From Arabidopsis thaliana (Eukaryota > Streptophyta > Magnoliopsida > Brassicales > Brassicaceae), in contig NC_003075.7 in NCBI RefSeq assembly GCF_000001735.4, positions 18,415,001-18,479,000 on the forward strand: 64,000 bases of DNA, read 5' to 3'. Below, piece by piece: positions 12,249 to 22,805 of the stretch. The notes beneath the pieces were generated by a model. The model saw only the letters and a list, made by a program, of their open reading frames with translations, was not told the DNA's origin and searched no databases. Made by a program: the position numbers and the translations under genes. Positions within the stretch are counted from its first letter, which is position 1, and the number at the start of each line of letters is the position of its first letter.

Positions 12249-13325
12249 TCATCTTGTATTACTTCCTGGGTAGATCTCAACAAAGTTGATATCATAGAGC
12301 AAAGTTGCATTGCCAGGTATGTTGCAGTCACCTGCATAAAGAGTCGATTTATTACTCGAGATACATATCTTACATATACAAGTGAAACTGTTACAGAGGA
12401 ATTGTGCAAGTACCAGAAAAGCATCCTGCAGGCTCTGGTCCATAAGCTAACTTAGGTGGAATCTGAAGTTTACGCTTTCCGCCTGCAAAATAAAACCGCA
12501 CCAATATGTTATCAGCCAAATAAAGGACATTGAACAAAGGAAAATACAGTACACTTGCCTACTCGCATAGGAGGTACTCCTTCGCCTCCAAGAATCCCCT
12601 GGTCTAGTCCCCTAATTACCTGATCATTTTTGGACATCAAGAGTTTAGATATATAGTTGTTTTGCTCACCCTAATCACAAAGAAGAACATAAGAAACTAA
12701 CTAACTTCAACAAAGACAAGTGTGAACTTTGCTAGCAATGCAATTGAAGACTATGGAAGCTAACAAAGAGAGAGAGAGACAATGGTTCTTTGTTGTACCT
12801 TGCCGACTCCAATTCGCATAGTAAGTGGTCTTGCACGCTTATAGCTACTGTCAAACAACGTTCCATCTGCAAACCTCGCCGTGTAATGGATCTGTGTGTG
12901 TGTGACCAACTCTCCAAAGTCTCAAACTTTGAATCAAAAACCCTAAACAGAGGAAATTAGAGAGATGGAGAGATTACATTGACGAGTACGCCACGAGGGG
13001 CTTCATCACCAAATCCAACATCGAGATCGCAAAATCCAAGTCCTGATTTTGCGTAGCTGTATTCGCAGAGAGGATCTCCTACAGTGGCGTAGTAGTCAAT
13101 CCTCGTGGCGTCTGCGTCCAGAGGCGTTAGAGAGAGAATCGAAGAAGCTAGGAACCCTAAACCCACTCCGAAAACGCGTTTCTTGACGGAGAGTTTCGGC
13201 TCGCAATCGGAGGAAGAAGAACAGAGACACGAAAAGGACGAGGAAGAAGAAGAAGAAAAGAAGATGGTTGGTCTGAAGGAACGTGTATAGAGAGATTGTG
13301 TGAGTGTTAAAGTAGAAATCGCCAT
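12249..13325 (-). CDS. FKBP16-2: Thylakoid-lumen FKBP-type immunophilin FKBP16-2 (NDH subcomplex L subunit PnsL4)
   Basis: Five exons: 13325-12978, about 12891-12800, 12619-12559, 12482-12414 and 12331-12249. They give 217 residues (one exon edge may be off by a base). The start chosen is MAISTLTLTQ; an in-frame ATG at 13445 would add 40 residues that look like leader, not transit peptide. A Ser-rich chloroplast transit peptide is followed by a hydrophobic thylakoid-targeting segment (VFGVGLGFLASSILSL) ending in a DADA-type cleavage site. The FKBP fold follows, with IHYTARFADGTLFDSS and VIRGLDQGILGGEGVPP, ending IYPGSNTR. By family it lies in the thylakoid lumen and belongs to the NDH complex lumenal subcomplex. 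The third intron uses a GC donor. I recognise it as AT4G39710. Confidence 0.93.
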
Positions 13326-13445
13326 TCTTCTTTGAGTCTTCGTTTCGATCTCTGCTTCCTTATCTGCGTGAAGCCAGAGCCTTTGGTCTGAATCTTTTGT
13401 CTTTTGAGTGTGCAACGGTACAATGGATATGATTATGGGACCCAC

Positions 13446-14991
13446 CCGTATTTTTTTGGATTTCTATTTTCAACAGAACAAAAATAATAATGAAACTTTT
13501 GGAGCCAATCGGCCCACAAAATTGAGAACCCGAATCGAATTATTTGGATAGTAAGATAATGGCCAGACCTAGTTATCACTCAACTATGAAACCGAGTATC
13601 ATCTGAATACATAGAAAACCCATCAGTGCGACAATAGCTTGATATCATGGTCCACCATAACCACCACCATAATATTAAACCATCATCATCACCCATTATT
13701 ATATATTCCATTTAGATAGAGATACACATATATGCACATTGTTGATAGTTTATGTAAGTGATGTGTATAGGTTATACAGTGCATTGGTGACTTAAGTGTA
13801 ACTGGTCCGTGGACAAAAAAATATCAAAATCATTTGAACTTTTGTATACACAAGAACAAGCAAAAGATTTTTCATCAAATGTCATTATTTGTTTTGCGAC
13901 CATCAATCCATCATCAAATCTTATTGTGAAAAACAAGAATTATTATTTTTAAGAGTTACTATTATACTATACAGTAGCAAATGATATTATTGAAAACCCC
14001 GCTTACAAAGAACTGACATTTCATTCTGAAGTGTTGTTAAGCTAGAGACTAGAAAGAGATATAAATTAAGCTGAATATTCTAACGATTGATTGGTTAATG
14101 AGAAGACTGAAAAAAGTTAGGAATTTTGTAGACGCATCACATTCAGAGCCGTGACAAGGTCAATGGTTGTCGGAGGCGGTCAAATGAAATTTGCCCCTAT
14201 TCACAAACAAAGAGACTTATAATAATAGAAGTAAAAGTGTCTATAAAGATAAATTGTCATATGACAAAAGTAGGTCAAAACCAAAATGTATGTATAATTA
14301 TCATTATTGATTACCTGTTTTTCTTTTGCTTGGGAAATTTTCAAATTTCAAATCTGTTGGTATGGTAAAATGAGAGTCAAGTCAATAAAAATTGACGTTA
14401 ATGTAGATGATACACCAAAAATGAATAAGCACATGGGAGAACAGTAATTTATCAAATTTCAAATCACCACAAGTCTATAATTAATTAATAATTATATACT
14501 ATGGTCCCAAAACCATATTCCACAATCCGGCGGCCGTGGAAGATTCCCCAAATTTCGCCACCATTCACTCCAATATTAATTAGGAGAAATATTAACCGTA
14601 GTGATCCCAAAACCACGTACTGTATATTGATTGTTGAAAAATTAAAATTTCATATCGCAAGTCATCGTTGTCATTAAAATTTAAAAGTTCTATATAATTA
14701 TAAGAAAATATACCAAGAAAATCTGATTCAAATGGTGAGATCCATCTACTAACTAATACTTACCAACATATAGTTATGGAAAAAACTAAGATTAACAAAT
14801 AACAAGCATATTAATTAAGTATTAAATAATTAACAAACCCTACACGAAAAAAGTTTTAAAGTGGTTTATACTGAAATATAGAATATATAAACGAGTAACT
14901 TCATCATGCTATATGTGCTATGTTTAATTTGTTGAGTAATCATGTCAAGAGATTAGCTTTGATTTCGGACTTGGACTATACATAAATATAT
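13446..14991. other. Intergenic spacer, nothing definite
   Basis: AT-rich spacer between the 5' end of FKBP16-2 and the 3' end of the VQ gene. A GC-richer patch at 14140-14205 (AGAGCCGTGACAAGG onward) resembles transposon-end sequence but is too short to classify. No ORF or RNA gene is supported. Confidence 0.45.
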
Positions 14992-15864
14992 TTATGTTCT
15001 CTGGTCGGAAGACGAAGATAACCAAGTACCGTCATTATTATGTTCATGATCGGAGCCACCGTAGCTTCCATTATCACCGGTGTTTATGTTCCCGTTAGCC
15101 GCTGCCGTTGTAGTAGGAGGATTAGTAGATGGAGTCTGCATCATACCAAGACCAAACTGATCGTGCTCATTGCTTCTAGGGTTTGAAATATGAGCTTGAA
15201 GAAGAGCTTGCAGATTCATATCCTCGAAACCGTTGTTAGGGTTTTGATATTGCTGAATTTGTGATCCGGATAAGAGAGGAGTCGCTGGAGTGAGTTTTTG
15301 AGCAAACGGTCGTAACAAGAGATTGTTGGTGTTGTAAGTGTTTGGCGAAGAAGAAGACAAGCCGAGGAAAGTGTTGAGGCGCGTGGTGTTCACGATGGAG
15401 TTGTTGTTGAATAGCGGTGGAGCTGGGATTCCGGTAAACTCTTGAACCATCGCTCGGAAGTTGGAAGTATCCGTCGTTAGAACCGTCGTTGGTGCTCTTC
15501 TTGATGCTCGAGATCTTTTCTTTGTTTTCTTGATTACTCCTATATTGTTAGTAGGAGGGAGTGATGACGTGGCGGAGGAGGTTCGGAGGTCGAGTTGAGA
15601 AATCGGGTCGGGTTGTTGGTTTACGGGTAAGAACGTGTTGTTGTTAAAGTAGTTTGGTGGTATTAGAGAGTTGTTGTTGTTATGGTCGAAATGGAGGAGG
15701 TTGCGATGGTTTTGTTGCGGCGTGGGTATAGATGACACGTGGTTGTTGTGGTGGTCGAAGAAGGCGGAAATGGATTGATCTGCGGCGCGTGAATCGTATT
15801 CTTCTTCTCCTCCTCCGCCACCGCCGCTTGAAGATTGCATGCTACTACTATTACCGGACTCCAT
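14992..15864 (-). CDS. VQ30: VQ-motif transcriptional co-regulator
   Basis: Single intronless frame of 290 residues, as usual for plant VQ genes. The defining motif is FRAMVQEFTG at residues 136-145 (FxxxVQxxTG). It is preceded by a basic nuclear-localisation-like run KKTKKRSRASRR (112-123). The rest is low complexity: a Gly run near the N-terminus, many Asn/His/Ser stretches and a Gly/Asn/Asp-rich tail. By family it is nuclear and binds WRKY (group I/IIc) or other factors through the VQ motif. I recognise the locus as AT4G39720. The VQ30 number follows from remembered chromosome-order naming and is less certain than the family. Confidence 0.9.
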   Translation of the reverse strand: MESGNSSSMQSSSGGGGGGEEEYDSRAADQSISAFFDHHNNHVSSIPTPQQNHRNLLHFDHNNNNSLIPPNYFNNNTFLPVNQQPDPISQLDLRTSSATSSLPPTNNIGVIKKTKKRSRASRRAPTTVLTTDTSNFRAMVQEFTGIPAPPLFNNNSIVNTTRLNTFLGLSSSSPNTYNTNNLLLRPFAQKLTPATPLLSGSQIQQYQNPNNGFEDMNLQALLQAHISNPRSNEHDQFGLGMMQTPSTNPPTTTAAANGNINTGDNGSYGGSDHEHNNDGTWLSSSSDQRT

Positions 15865-17817
15865 CTCGTGACAAAGAAAAAAAGACTTTGACGAGAGAAA
15901 ACGTAAGAAATTGATTTAGAGGTGAGAATGGATACTTGAGTTTAGGGAGCTATTGTTTGTTTAAGGAGTTTATGAGATAGGGTATCATGGTAAATAAGAC
16001 ATTTGGTGTGACATGATTTTTTAATAATTTTGTTTTGTTTTTGTGTGAAAGGGAGAAAAACAGGGAAGGTGAAATCGCATTAAGTGGTTCCACTACCACC
16101 ATCCACTATTGTCTACTCTATATCCCAATATTATATACATGTATCTAAGGTTTAGTTTATATTAGATTTATTCCTTTTGGTGATAGTCAAAATTCACTTT
16201 GATTGTAGATATTTGGTTCGGCTAATGCTTTGTTTTGTTTCTCTACCACTGCAGGATGTTACGTTTACAAATCTTATGATGGTATTACTTTTACTTTTCC
16301 TGATAAATGGTACTTACTTTTCTTCGTGATTTGTGCGTATATTCATATCAAAATCAATTATGCGATAAAAATGTTAGAACAAGTTTTAATTTTCCGTGTG
16401 CACAAACAATCATTTAACTTCCTCTCGTTATTCTCTAAAGATATAGAATAATTTGAATAATCTACTAATCTCTTACATGATGACATAATTAGGTCAGTTA
16501 ATTCGGACCAAATTCAATAATATATATCATAATTATTAGATGTCATCATATAGCTAGTTCCACCAAGATAAGTTTTTTAGCTGATTAATCTTTCTTTTCA
16601 ATTGAATAATTTCGAAATCACCAATTTAAAAGATGCAACAAAGATATGTACATACTCATTTCTACTTATTTCACCCGATTAATTTGCAAGTGGAAATTAA
16701 TGGTTTGAGTGTATATTTTGATAGAGATACTAGGTTTGGTCGGAAAATAAGAATCAATCATATAATATACTATTAATTATCAAGGAAAATTCAAAATTTA
16801 TGGGCCCATTAACCAAAATGCCATAACCCTATTATCACTTTACCCATACGGCTTAGTTTTGTTTGGTTACCCACACTCATTTATAATTGTGTTTTTTTCG
16901 TTTTTTTTCTAAATATCAAAATTTCAGTTGACTTGTAAATTCGTATGAAATTGATTATCATTGCATTGCAAATAAGAAAAAGAAACATTTAGTAAAACCA
17001 ACCACTACATTCGATTAACTATTATCACTATTAAATGTTTTGTTAGTGTTTGATAAAAAAAAAATTGCCGTGTTAGTAAAATTTTTTACGGGTGATCAAT
17101 GATCATCATATAATTAACCAAAATAATGTAAGTCTACATAGTTTTAGTATTGAAGATCACAAGGATATCAAAAACTAAAGAATCATCACTCTCTATAATT
17201 TAGTAAGCTATGGGTTTGATCAAATTTCCAGCATGTAGTTTTTTTGCTACGTGTGCATTTTGTTATAACAAGATAAATATATAAATGGGCTTACGCTTCT
17301 TCTTTTTTGTGCAACAATGGGCTTACGCTTTATGCCCAATATTTACCTATACCAAGGCTCCATATAATTAGTATTTGTTATTTATAAGCCCACACACTTT
17401 TGAGAAGAAGATGTCTAAAAATGAAAATGCTGAGAAGAAGTAACAATTTGTTTTTACAAATATAAATTATACCTGGCCATAAAATAATAAAAATCTGACA
17501 GCAAATATATAAGCAAATAAAAATGGGAAGAATTACTTATTCTCAATATAAATTTGAATTATTCTTAATATAGACAAAACCATCAAAAATTTCGTAGTCA
17601 TTAATAAGGAAAATTTCATACAATCCAGTGGACTATTTTTCTTGGTCCGTAAGCTGCCAGAGAGAGAGAGACTTAAAAGGATAATTTCGTAAATCTACCA
17701 ACCCATCATATACCGACTCGCCGAGTAATCGCCAAGCCTCTCAAATTATCCATCTCAATTCTCACATCACAACAGATAAGAGTCAGCCACGTCAACATTA
17801 CACGCTACTCCGAATAA
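15865..17817. other. Divergent intergenic region upstream of the VQ gene and PLAT1
   Basis: About 2.1 kb of AT-rich DNA between two divergent starts. It holds both promoters. A TGGGCTTACGCTT sequence is repeated at about 17285 and 17318. No coding gene is supported; the 73-codon frame near 16230 is not recognisable. Confidence 0.5.
17284..17345. repeat. Short direct repeat with TGGGCT motifs
   Basis: ATGGGCTTACGCTT occurs at about 17285 and again at about 17318, followed by ATGCCCAATATT. TGGGCY/GCCCA motifs are known plant promoter elements. The GGGCTTACG core also occurs in the 19.2/47.1 kb repeat pair. Confidence 0.5.
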
Positions 17818-17823
17818 CACGTG
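17818..17823. promoter_or_regulatory. G-box/ABRE upstream of PLAT1
   Basis: CACGTG within AACACGTGATT, 127 bp before the PLAT1 start codon, with another ACGT core (GCCACGTCAAC) about 30 bp further upstream. G-box/ABRE pairs fit abscisic-acid or stress control, which is reported for PLAT1; the link here is inference. Confidence 0.5.
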
Positions 17824-17949
17824 ATTATTACCCCAATTGTTAATTCCCAATAATAACCCTTCCCTCAAATAATATTCGCATCTATTAATACACCTCTGCA
17901 GAAAAAAAATCAGAGAAAAAATACAAATCGTTCACCGGAAAAAAACAAA

Positions 17950-18581
17950 ATGGCTCGTCGCGATGTTCTCCTCCCTTTCCTCCTCCTTCTCGCCACCGTC
18001 TCCGCCGTAGCTTTCGCCGTAAACTTCCTCAATCTCTAACCACTCTCGATCAGATTTAGATTTTTCGATAATTTGACTTTTTCAGTTTCTGTTTGTTTAT
18101 CTAGGAAGATGATCCAGACTGTGTATACACATTCTACCTCAGAACCGGATCGATCTGGAAAGCCGGAACCGATTCGATCATCAGCGCAAGAATCTACGAT
18201 AAGGACGGTGACTACATCGGAATCAAAAACCTTCAAGCTTGGGCTGGATTAATGGGACCTGATTACAATTACTTCGAGAGGGGTAATCTCGACATTTTCA
18301 GTGGAAGAGCACCGTGTTTACCTAGTCCGATCTGTGCCTTAAACCTAACCTCCGATGGCTCCGGCGATCACCATGGTTGGTACGTTAATTACGTTGAGAT
18401 CACGACGGCTGGTGTTCACGCACAGTGCTCGACGCAGGATTTTGAGATTGAGCAATGGCTCGCTACTGATACTTCTCCTTATGAGCTCACCGCCGTACGG
18501 AACAATTGTCCGGTCAAGCTTAGGGATAGTGTTAGTCGGGTCGGGTCTGAGATTCGGAAAAAGCTTTCTTGGGTCGTTTAA
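17950..18581 (+). CDS. PLAT1: PLAT/LH2-domain stress protein PLAT1
   Basis: Two exons, 17950-18018 and 18105-18581, give 181 residues. Exon 1 is exactly the signal peptide (MARRDVLLPFLLLLATVSAV, cleavage after AFA). Exon 2 is a single PLAT/LH2 beta-sandwich (about 25-150) beginning EDDPDCVYTFYLRTGS, with Cys residues likely to be disulphide-bonded in the ER. By family it is an ER-associated protein promoting abiotic stress tolerance, with no catalytic domain. A poly(A)-signal-like AATAAA lies at 18672. The family-wide exon split between secretion signal and domain is conserved here. I recognise it as AT4G39730. Confidence 0.95.
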
Positions 18582-18728
18582 GTGATGTGTTGTGATTCGT
18601 GAGACTTGTCTGTATTGTTTGTATTCTCGTTGTTCTTGTGAGTGTAATGTGGCGTTAATGAAATATGATTCAATAAAATAAAACCTTTTTAGTTATTTTG
18701 CGAATTTTAACTCATGATTAGTGAATGA

Positions 18729-18788
18729 TTTAGTAGATTAATCACAGGTTAGTTGAATCATTTGCTTTAGTAGATTAATCACAGGTTA
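18729..18788. repeat. 23-bp direct repeat
   Basis: TTTAGTAGATTAATCACAGG(TTA) occurs at 18729 and again at 18766, identical over 23 bp. This is a recent local duplication 3' of PLAT1. Confidence 0.75.
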
Positions 18789-19215
18789 TGTAAATGTGAA
18801 ACCAATCAATGAGAAGACTAGGACATGAAAATTGATTGAATGCATATAGGTGTCGGTATTAATAAGCGGAATAGAAATTTGAGTGGACCAAGTAATAATC
18901 CCTTGGGCCAAAAATGACGCCACGTCTGTATTCATTGAGAACTAACTCTTTGATATTTATATGATTTATTGTCCACATTGTATCTACTATACTTTTTGTA
19001 GGGTCAAAATCAAATCGTCTCTTGGTAGAGAAATATGGGAACACTCACTTCTTAAAGAATGTGATTTTTTTTTTTTTTTTGTTACGAATTCTATTAATAA
19101 TATATGGTAGTATATTCTTGGACGTCAATTGGTTTTTGTAACAACATATGATAATTGTATACCTATGGTATGATTTTCTATTACTGTTTTGAAATTTTAT
19201 TTAAGAAGTTAAATT

Positions 19216-19293
19216 CCATTTGGAATAACATATTGGGCTTACGACATGGCCGATAATCATATCTTCTCGCCGCCATTTTAAAAGCCCAATACG
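19216..19293 (+). repeat. Dispersed TGGGCT-bounded repeat, copy 1
   Basis: Runs from CCATTTGGAATAACATATTG through GGGCTTACGACATGG and CGCCGCCATTTTAAAAGCCC to CAATA. The ends are inverted (TATTGGGCTT / AAGCCCAATA). A second copy lies in reverse orientation at 47062-47146. Confidence 0.65.
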
Positions 19294-19309
19294 TTTTAAA
19301 TGAAACTGA

Positions 19310-19320
19310 GTCCCACATCT
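19310..19320 (+). promoter_or_regulatory. USE-like box (snRNA-type promoter element), isolated
   Basis: GTCCCACATCT matches the plant Upstream Sequence Element RTCCCACATCG at 10 of 11 positions. GCCCA sequence lies 18 bp upstream, as in Arabidopsis U6 promoters. The TATA-like sequence downstream is poor and no snRNA follows, so it is probably degenerate or a coincidence. Confidence 0.35.
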
Positions 19321-19421
19321 GAAATTTAATAAACAGTTCTAACCCATAACAATTGATAAATTTAATAAATAATAGATAAACTATTTTTTTAAGTGTTAAG
19401 TTTTTAAATTTTATATAAACT

Positions 19422-19489
19422 AATTTGATATAATATTCGAATTCTTAAAAAGTGTTTAGGATCAAATTTGATATAATATTCAAATTCTA
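19422..19489. repeat. Direct repeat of about 24 bp
   Basis: AATTTGATATAATATTCGAA at 19422 recurs as AATTTGATATAATATTCAAA at about 19466, about 44 bp apart. Confidence 0.6.
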
Positions 19490-20585
19490 TGGCATTTCAT
19501 GTTGGTGGTGTGCACTTTTGATGCACTAATTAAACAAGTACAAAATTATTCAAAAGTTTTATTTTTTCTGTTATTTCACGTCCATAAAAGATTGTTAAGT
19601 AATGATGAATTTTTTGTCATTGCAAAAATTCTAATGAAAACATTGAAAGACCATTATAGCAATGTCACGTTTGTTCTTTTTCCTACAACAAAATCTCCCA
19701 TTTGATGTCGATCTGACATTTACGAGTGTCTTACTTAAAACTTTAAAAAATATGTACTATTAAATCTTTTAAATTTAAAATTTTAACATTATTTTAGCAC
19801 CAAACGCTGACTTCAGTTAGTCTCAGTGACACAAGCTTAGGATGAAGGCTCTTAGGCAAAGTAATACAAAAATAGAAATTGTTGTATATGCTCACGAGCA
19901 GGCAAAAAACGTTGAACAGCTTTCCTTTCTCCATCTCATTACTAGAAATATGAAGAAGCTAAAGACCGTGGATGTGATAAAATTATTGTATATAATTTAT
20001 TACTTTCTCCCTTCCTTATTAATTGATCTTTTCAAAAGAAAATTGTTTCAAAAAATTGATTTTTTAGGTTTCTTATACACTATTTATTAGTTATTATTGA
20101 TGAATTTTAAACTTTAAAACAAATAATTAAAATATCATTGATTTAGAATTATAGAAAAATGTAAATCATAAAAAGTAATATATTTATGATCAGTTTTAAT
20201 ATATTTTTTTAATTTGTGTGTTTTTATTAGAAAATCAATTAAAAATAAACAGAGAAAATATTAATATATAATGTTTATCCATTATTTTAAAATATCAGAG
20301 AATTATTTAATAACTGAAAACTGATGATTATGTTACAAACGTTGAAAGAAAATTTGTAAATAAGTAAAAGAAACAACTCTAACAACAAAAATAACATTGA
20401 AGAATAAAATATTACTATATGGGAAATTTTGGATTTTTTCGACTTTGCAGGATCTACCATCTAATTTTCATTTTTTCAAGAATAAGAGACGGATTAACAA
20501 AATCGTCTTTAAAAAAATCACGAATTGAAGAAAACAATCAAAGAGCATCCTAGTGTTTCTCTCTTTAGTGTTTGGTCAAAATGGG

Positions 20586-22095
20586 TCACTGTGAAACAGA
20601 AGCAACTTCTTTAAGAAGCTCTTGTGAGAGCTCGTCTGGATTATACTCAACCCCAAAGCACCTCACAATCTCCATCTTCGGATTTATCAAGTACCTATAC
20701 ACAAAAACATATCAACATTTAGCATCTTTTTCTTACGAACATATCAAGATTTGATTTGAGATGATGAACCCTTACATGTTGTGAGAAGTATCAACGAGAT
20801 AATCTTCTCCGTCCTCTTGAACCTTCTTGAAGTAGACACGATACTCTTGTGCCATTTGCCTCATTGCACTTGCAGTCCCGGTTAGTCCTAGTATTCTACT
20901 ATCAAACTCTGCATAAAGATACAAGCAACCAAACGTCAGAGGGTTTAGCAAAATAGCTGGAACACAAGGGCACGAAGTAAAACCGAGACCTTTCAAGTAT
21001 GCGTGGAGATGAGAAGGTGTGTCTCGTTGAGGGTCAAGAGTGACAAAGACAGGCAGAATCTTCTCGTTATGTTTAGACTCTGTTGTTTCCATCAAGACAA
21101 GACATCATTACTAAAAGAAGATCATATATTATAACAAGAAAGATCTGAAACTAATGAAATGGCTGGAGCTTTGTATAAGTAACTCAACCTAGTTTATCAA
21201 CAGCTTTGGACATCATCTTTAGTTGCTCAGGTCCAACATCCGGGGAAAAAGAGTATCCAAAGTAGAGTAGAACCCATTTACCACAAAAGTCATTCTCTGT
21301 GACTATCTTGTTTTCTGTGCTCACAAGCGTAAACGGACCTCCGATAATCGGACCTTTGACAGTTGTATTAGAACCGCAGCCACAACCGCTATTGCTGCTT
21401 GCTTGACCTGCAAAAGTAGAAGCATGAAACATCTCAGCTTCATCACTCCAATGTGTCAAAAAACCATCATCAAAGTCTATAGTACCTCTAGGAACTGCTC
21501 TCCTTTCGTCGTTGTAATGAAGAAAGCCGACGAATCCGGCAAAACCAAGTAGAATCGCAGGCTGAAAATGCAGACAAAAAAGGGAACATAAGTCCCAAAT
21601 GAACGATCCAATTCAAGAACACAAGTGAAGGCAACAAGAGTTTTTAGGATCTATACAACAGCATAACGAGCACGAGAACGAGAAGGAGCTTGAGTTCCTC
21701 CTCCTGTGGGAAAAAGAGGTTTCACATCTGGAATTTCATGGCCCTGTCTTGTTGATTTACAGTAATTGACTGATTGAATTCGTTTCGATGGTCCACACCT
21801 AAAAAAAAAATCAACGCTAAGATTCAATATAATGTTTTAAGATCAAGAATTTCGATACTTTAGAAGATAAACCAAACAAGAAACATTCACAAGACCATCA
21901 AAATTCCAACAAAGAGAGACTTTTTTCGCAGATAGAGTAACAATTGTTCTACTTAAAAAACCCAGATAAAGTAAAATCCCCTAAGCAACTTAAAATTAGG
22001 GTTTATAAGGGGTTTAAGGATAAGAAGACTAACCTTCGGAGAAAACTGGCAGCTTGATTCTTGCAGGACAGAACAAGACGGCGACAAGGAAGCAT
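20586..22095 (-). CDS. HCC2: SCO1-like mitochondrial protein HCC2 (copper-ligand-less)
   Basis: Seven exons: 22095-22034, 21798-21657, 21561-21486, 21407-21189, 21079-20990, 20908-20776 and 20694-20586, giving 276 residues. A basic N-terminal presequence precedes one membrane helix (about 68-84, PAILLGFAGFVGFLHY). The thioredoxin-like SCO domain spans about 110-270. SCO1 proteins bind copper with CxxxC plus a distal His. Here the same loop reads YFGYSFSPDVGP (about 143-153), so Ser148 and Gly152 replace both cysteines, and the His region reads VDTSHNMYLINP. It is therefore not expected to deliver copper as SCO1 does. Reported roles are in redox/UV-B responses. The intron 20909-20989 is 81 nt and stop-free in frame. 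I recognise it as AT4G39740. Confidence 0.94.
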
Positions 22096-22805
22096 TGAAT
22101 TTGGTTCTTCTTCTCTGTTTATTTGATAAATTATTTCAGTTTCATCCAAAAGAAAACTTATTCCGTACTATAGAATCTTTTTTTCTTGGTGAAGAGCCAA
22201 AACCAAAACAAAATAAAAAAAGTTTTTGTTTTTTTCTTGGTGGCCAAGCTCATTTCCGTGTGTTTTAATGTTTTTATTTGTTTAATTTTGTGTAAAGTAA
22301 TTAAATTATCTATGGGTTGACTTACTAATAAATTATTGGGCTTCATAATTGACACACAAAAAATTATTGAGCTTTATATACAACAATTTGAGTTTTATTG
22401 GGCTTTAATTCAACAATTTGAGTATATTTTGTGTCGAAAATCTGCAATGAGATTATGTTTTCTTGTTGGGTGAGTAGTGTGATTTATCCATCGTTCCTAG
22501 TCAAAACCATCATTTTAGTCCTCACTTGCGACTATATAAAATTTACAATTATATTGATCAAAATAGGAAATGAGAAAGAAAAAAAATTGATACTAATAAT
22601 GAGGGACATGAAAAGAAGAAAAAAACATTTGAGTTGGTAAACAAAAGAAAATTCCGGTCCGAAAGAGACCAACTGAAGTTACGCAAATCAACCACAGCCA
22701 CTTGCTGCCACTCCATGCAAAAACCCTGATTTCCGCGTTGTCTCTCTTCTCTTCTCTCTCGACACTCCCTCCACCACCACACATTTCCTTCTCGCCGTTA
22801 TTCCG
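22096..22805. promoter_or_regulatory. Divergent promoter region of HCC2 and the LEA2-like gene
   Basis: Contains TGGGCT at 22337-22342 and 22399-22404, TGGGCY 'site II'-like elements that are common upstream of nuclear genes for mitochondrial proteins. A short direct repeat CAACAATTTGAGT lies at about 22381 and 22411. No TATA box was assigned. Confidence 0.45.

Larger units (their letters stand above)
18582..20585. other. Convergent intergenic region between PLAT1 and HCC2
   Basis: AT-rich. It contains several small repeats (listed separately), a USE-like box and, near 20000-20090, the sequence TTTCTCCCTTCCTTATTAAT and a TTGATTTTTTAGGTTT block like decayed ends of small DNA transposons. The 82-codon frame at 19842 is not recognised and is low complexity. 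Confidence 0.45.

Noticed and set aside
13326-13445. Upstream ATG extending FKBP16-2 by 40 residues
   Set aside because: The extension is not transit-peptide-like, and the downstream MAISTLTL start gives a standard chloroplast presequence.
14140-14210. Transposon terminus suggested by AGAGCCGTGACAAGG
   Set aside because: Too short, no partner end found within reach.
19842-20090. 82-codon frame between PLAT1 and HCC2
   Set aside because: Low-complexity Leu/Ile/Lys-rich tail in transposon-like AT DNA; no homology recognised.
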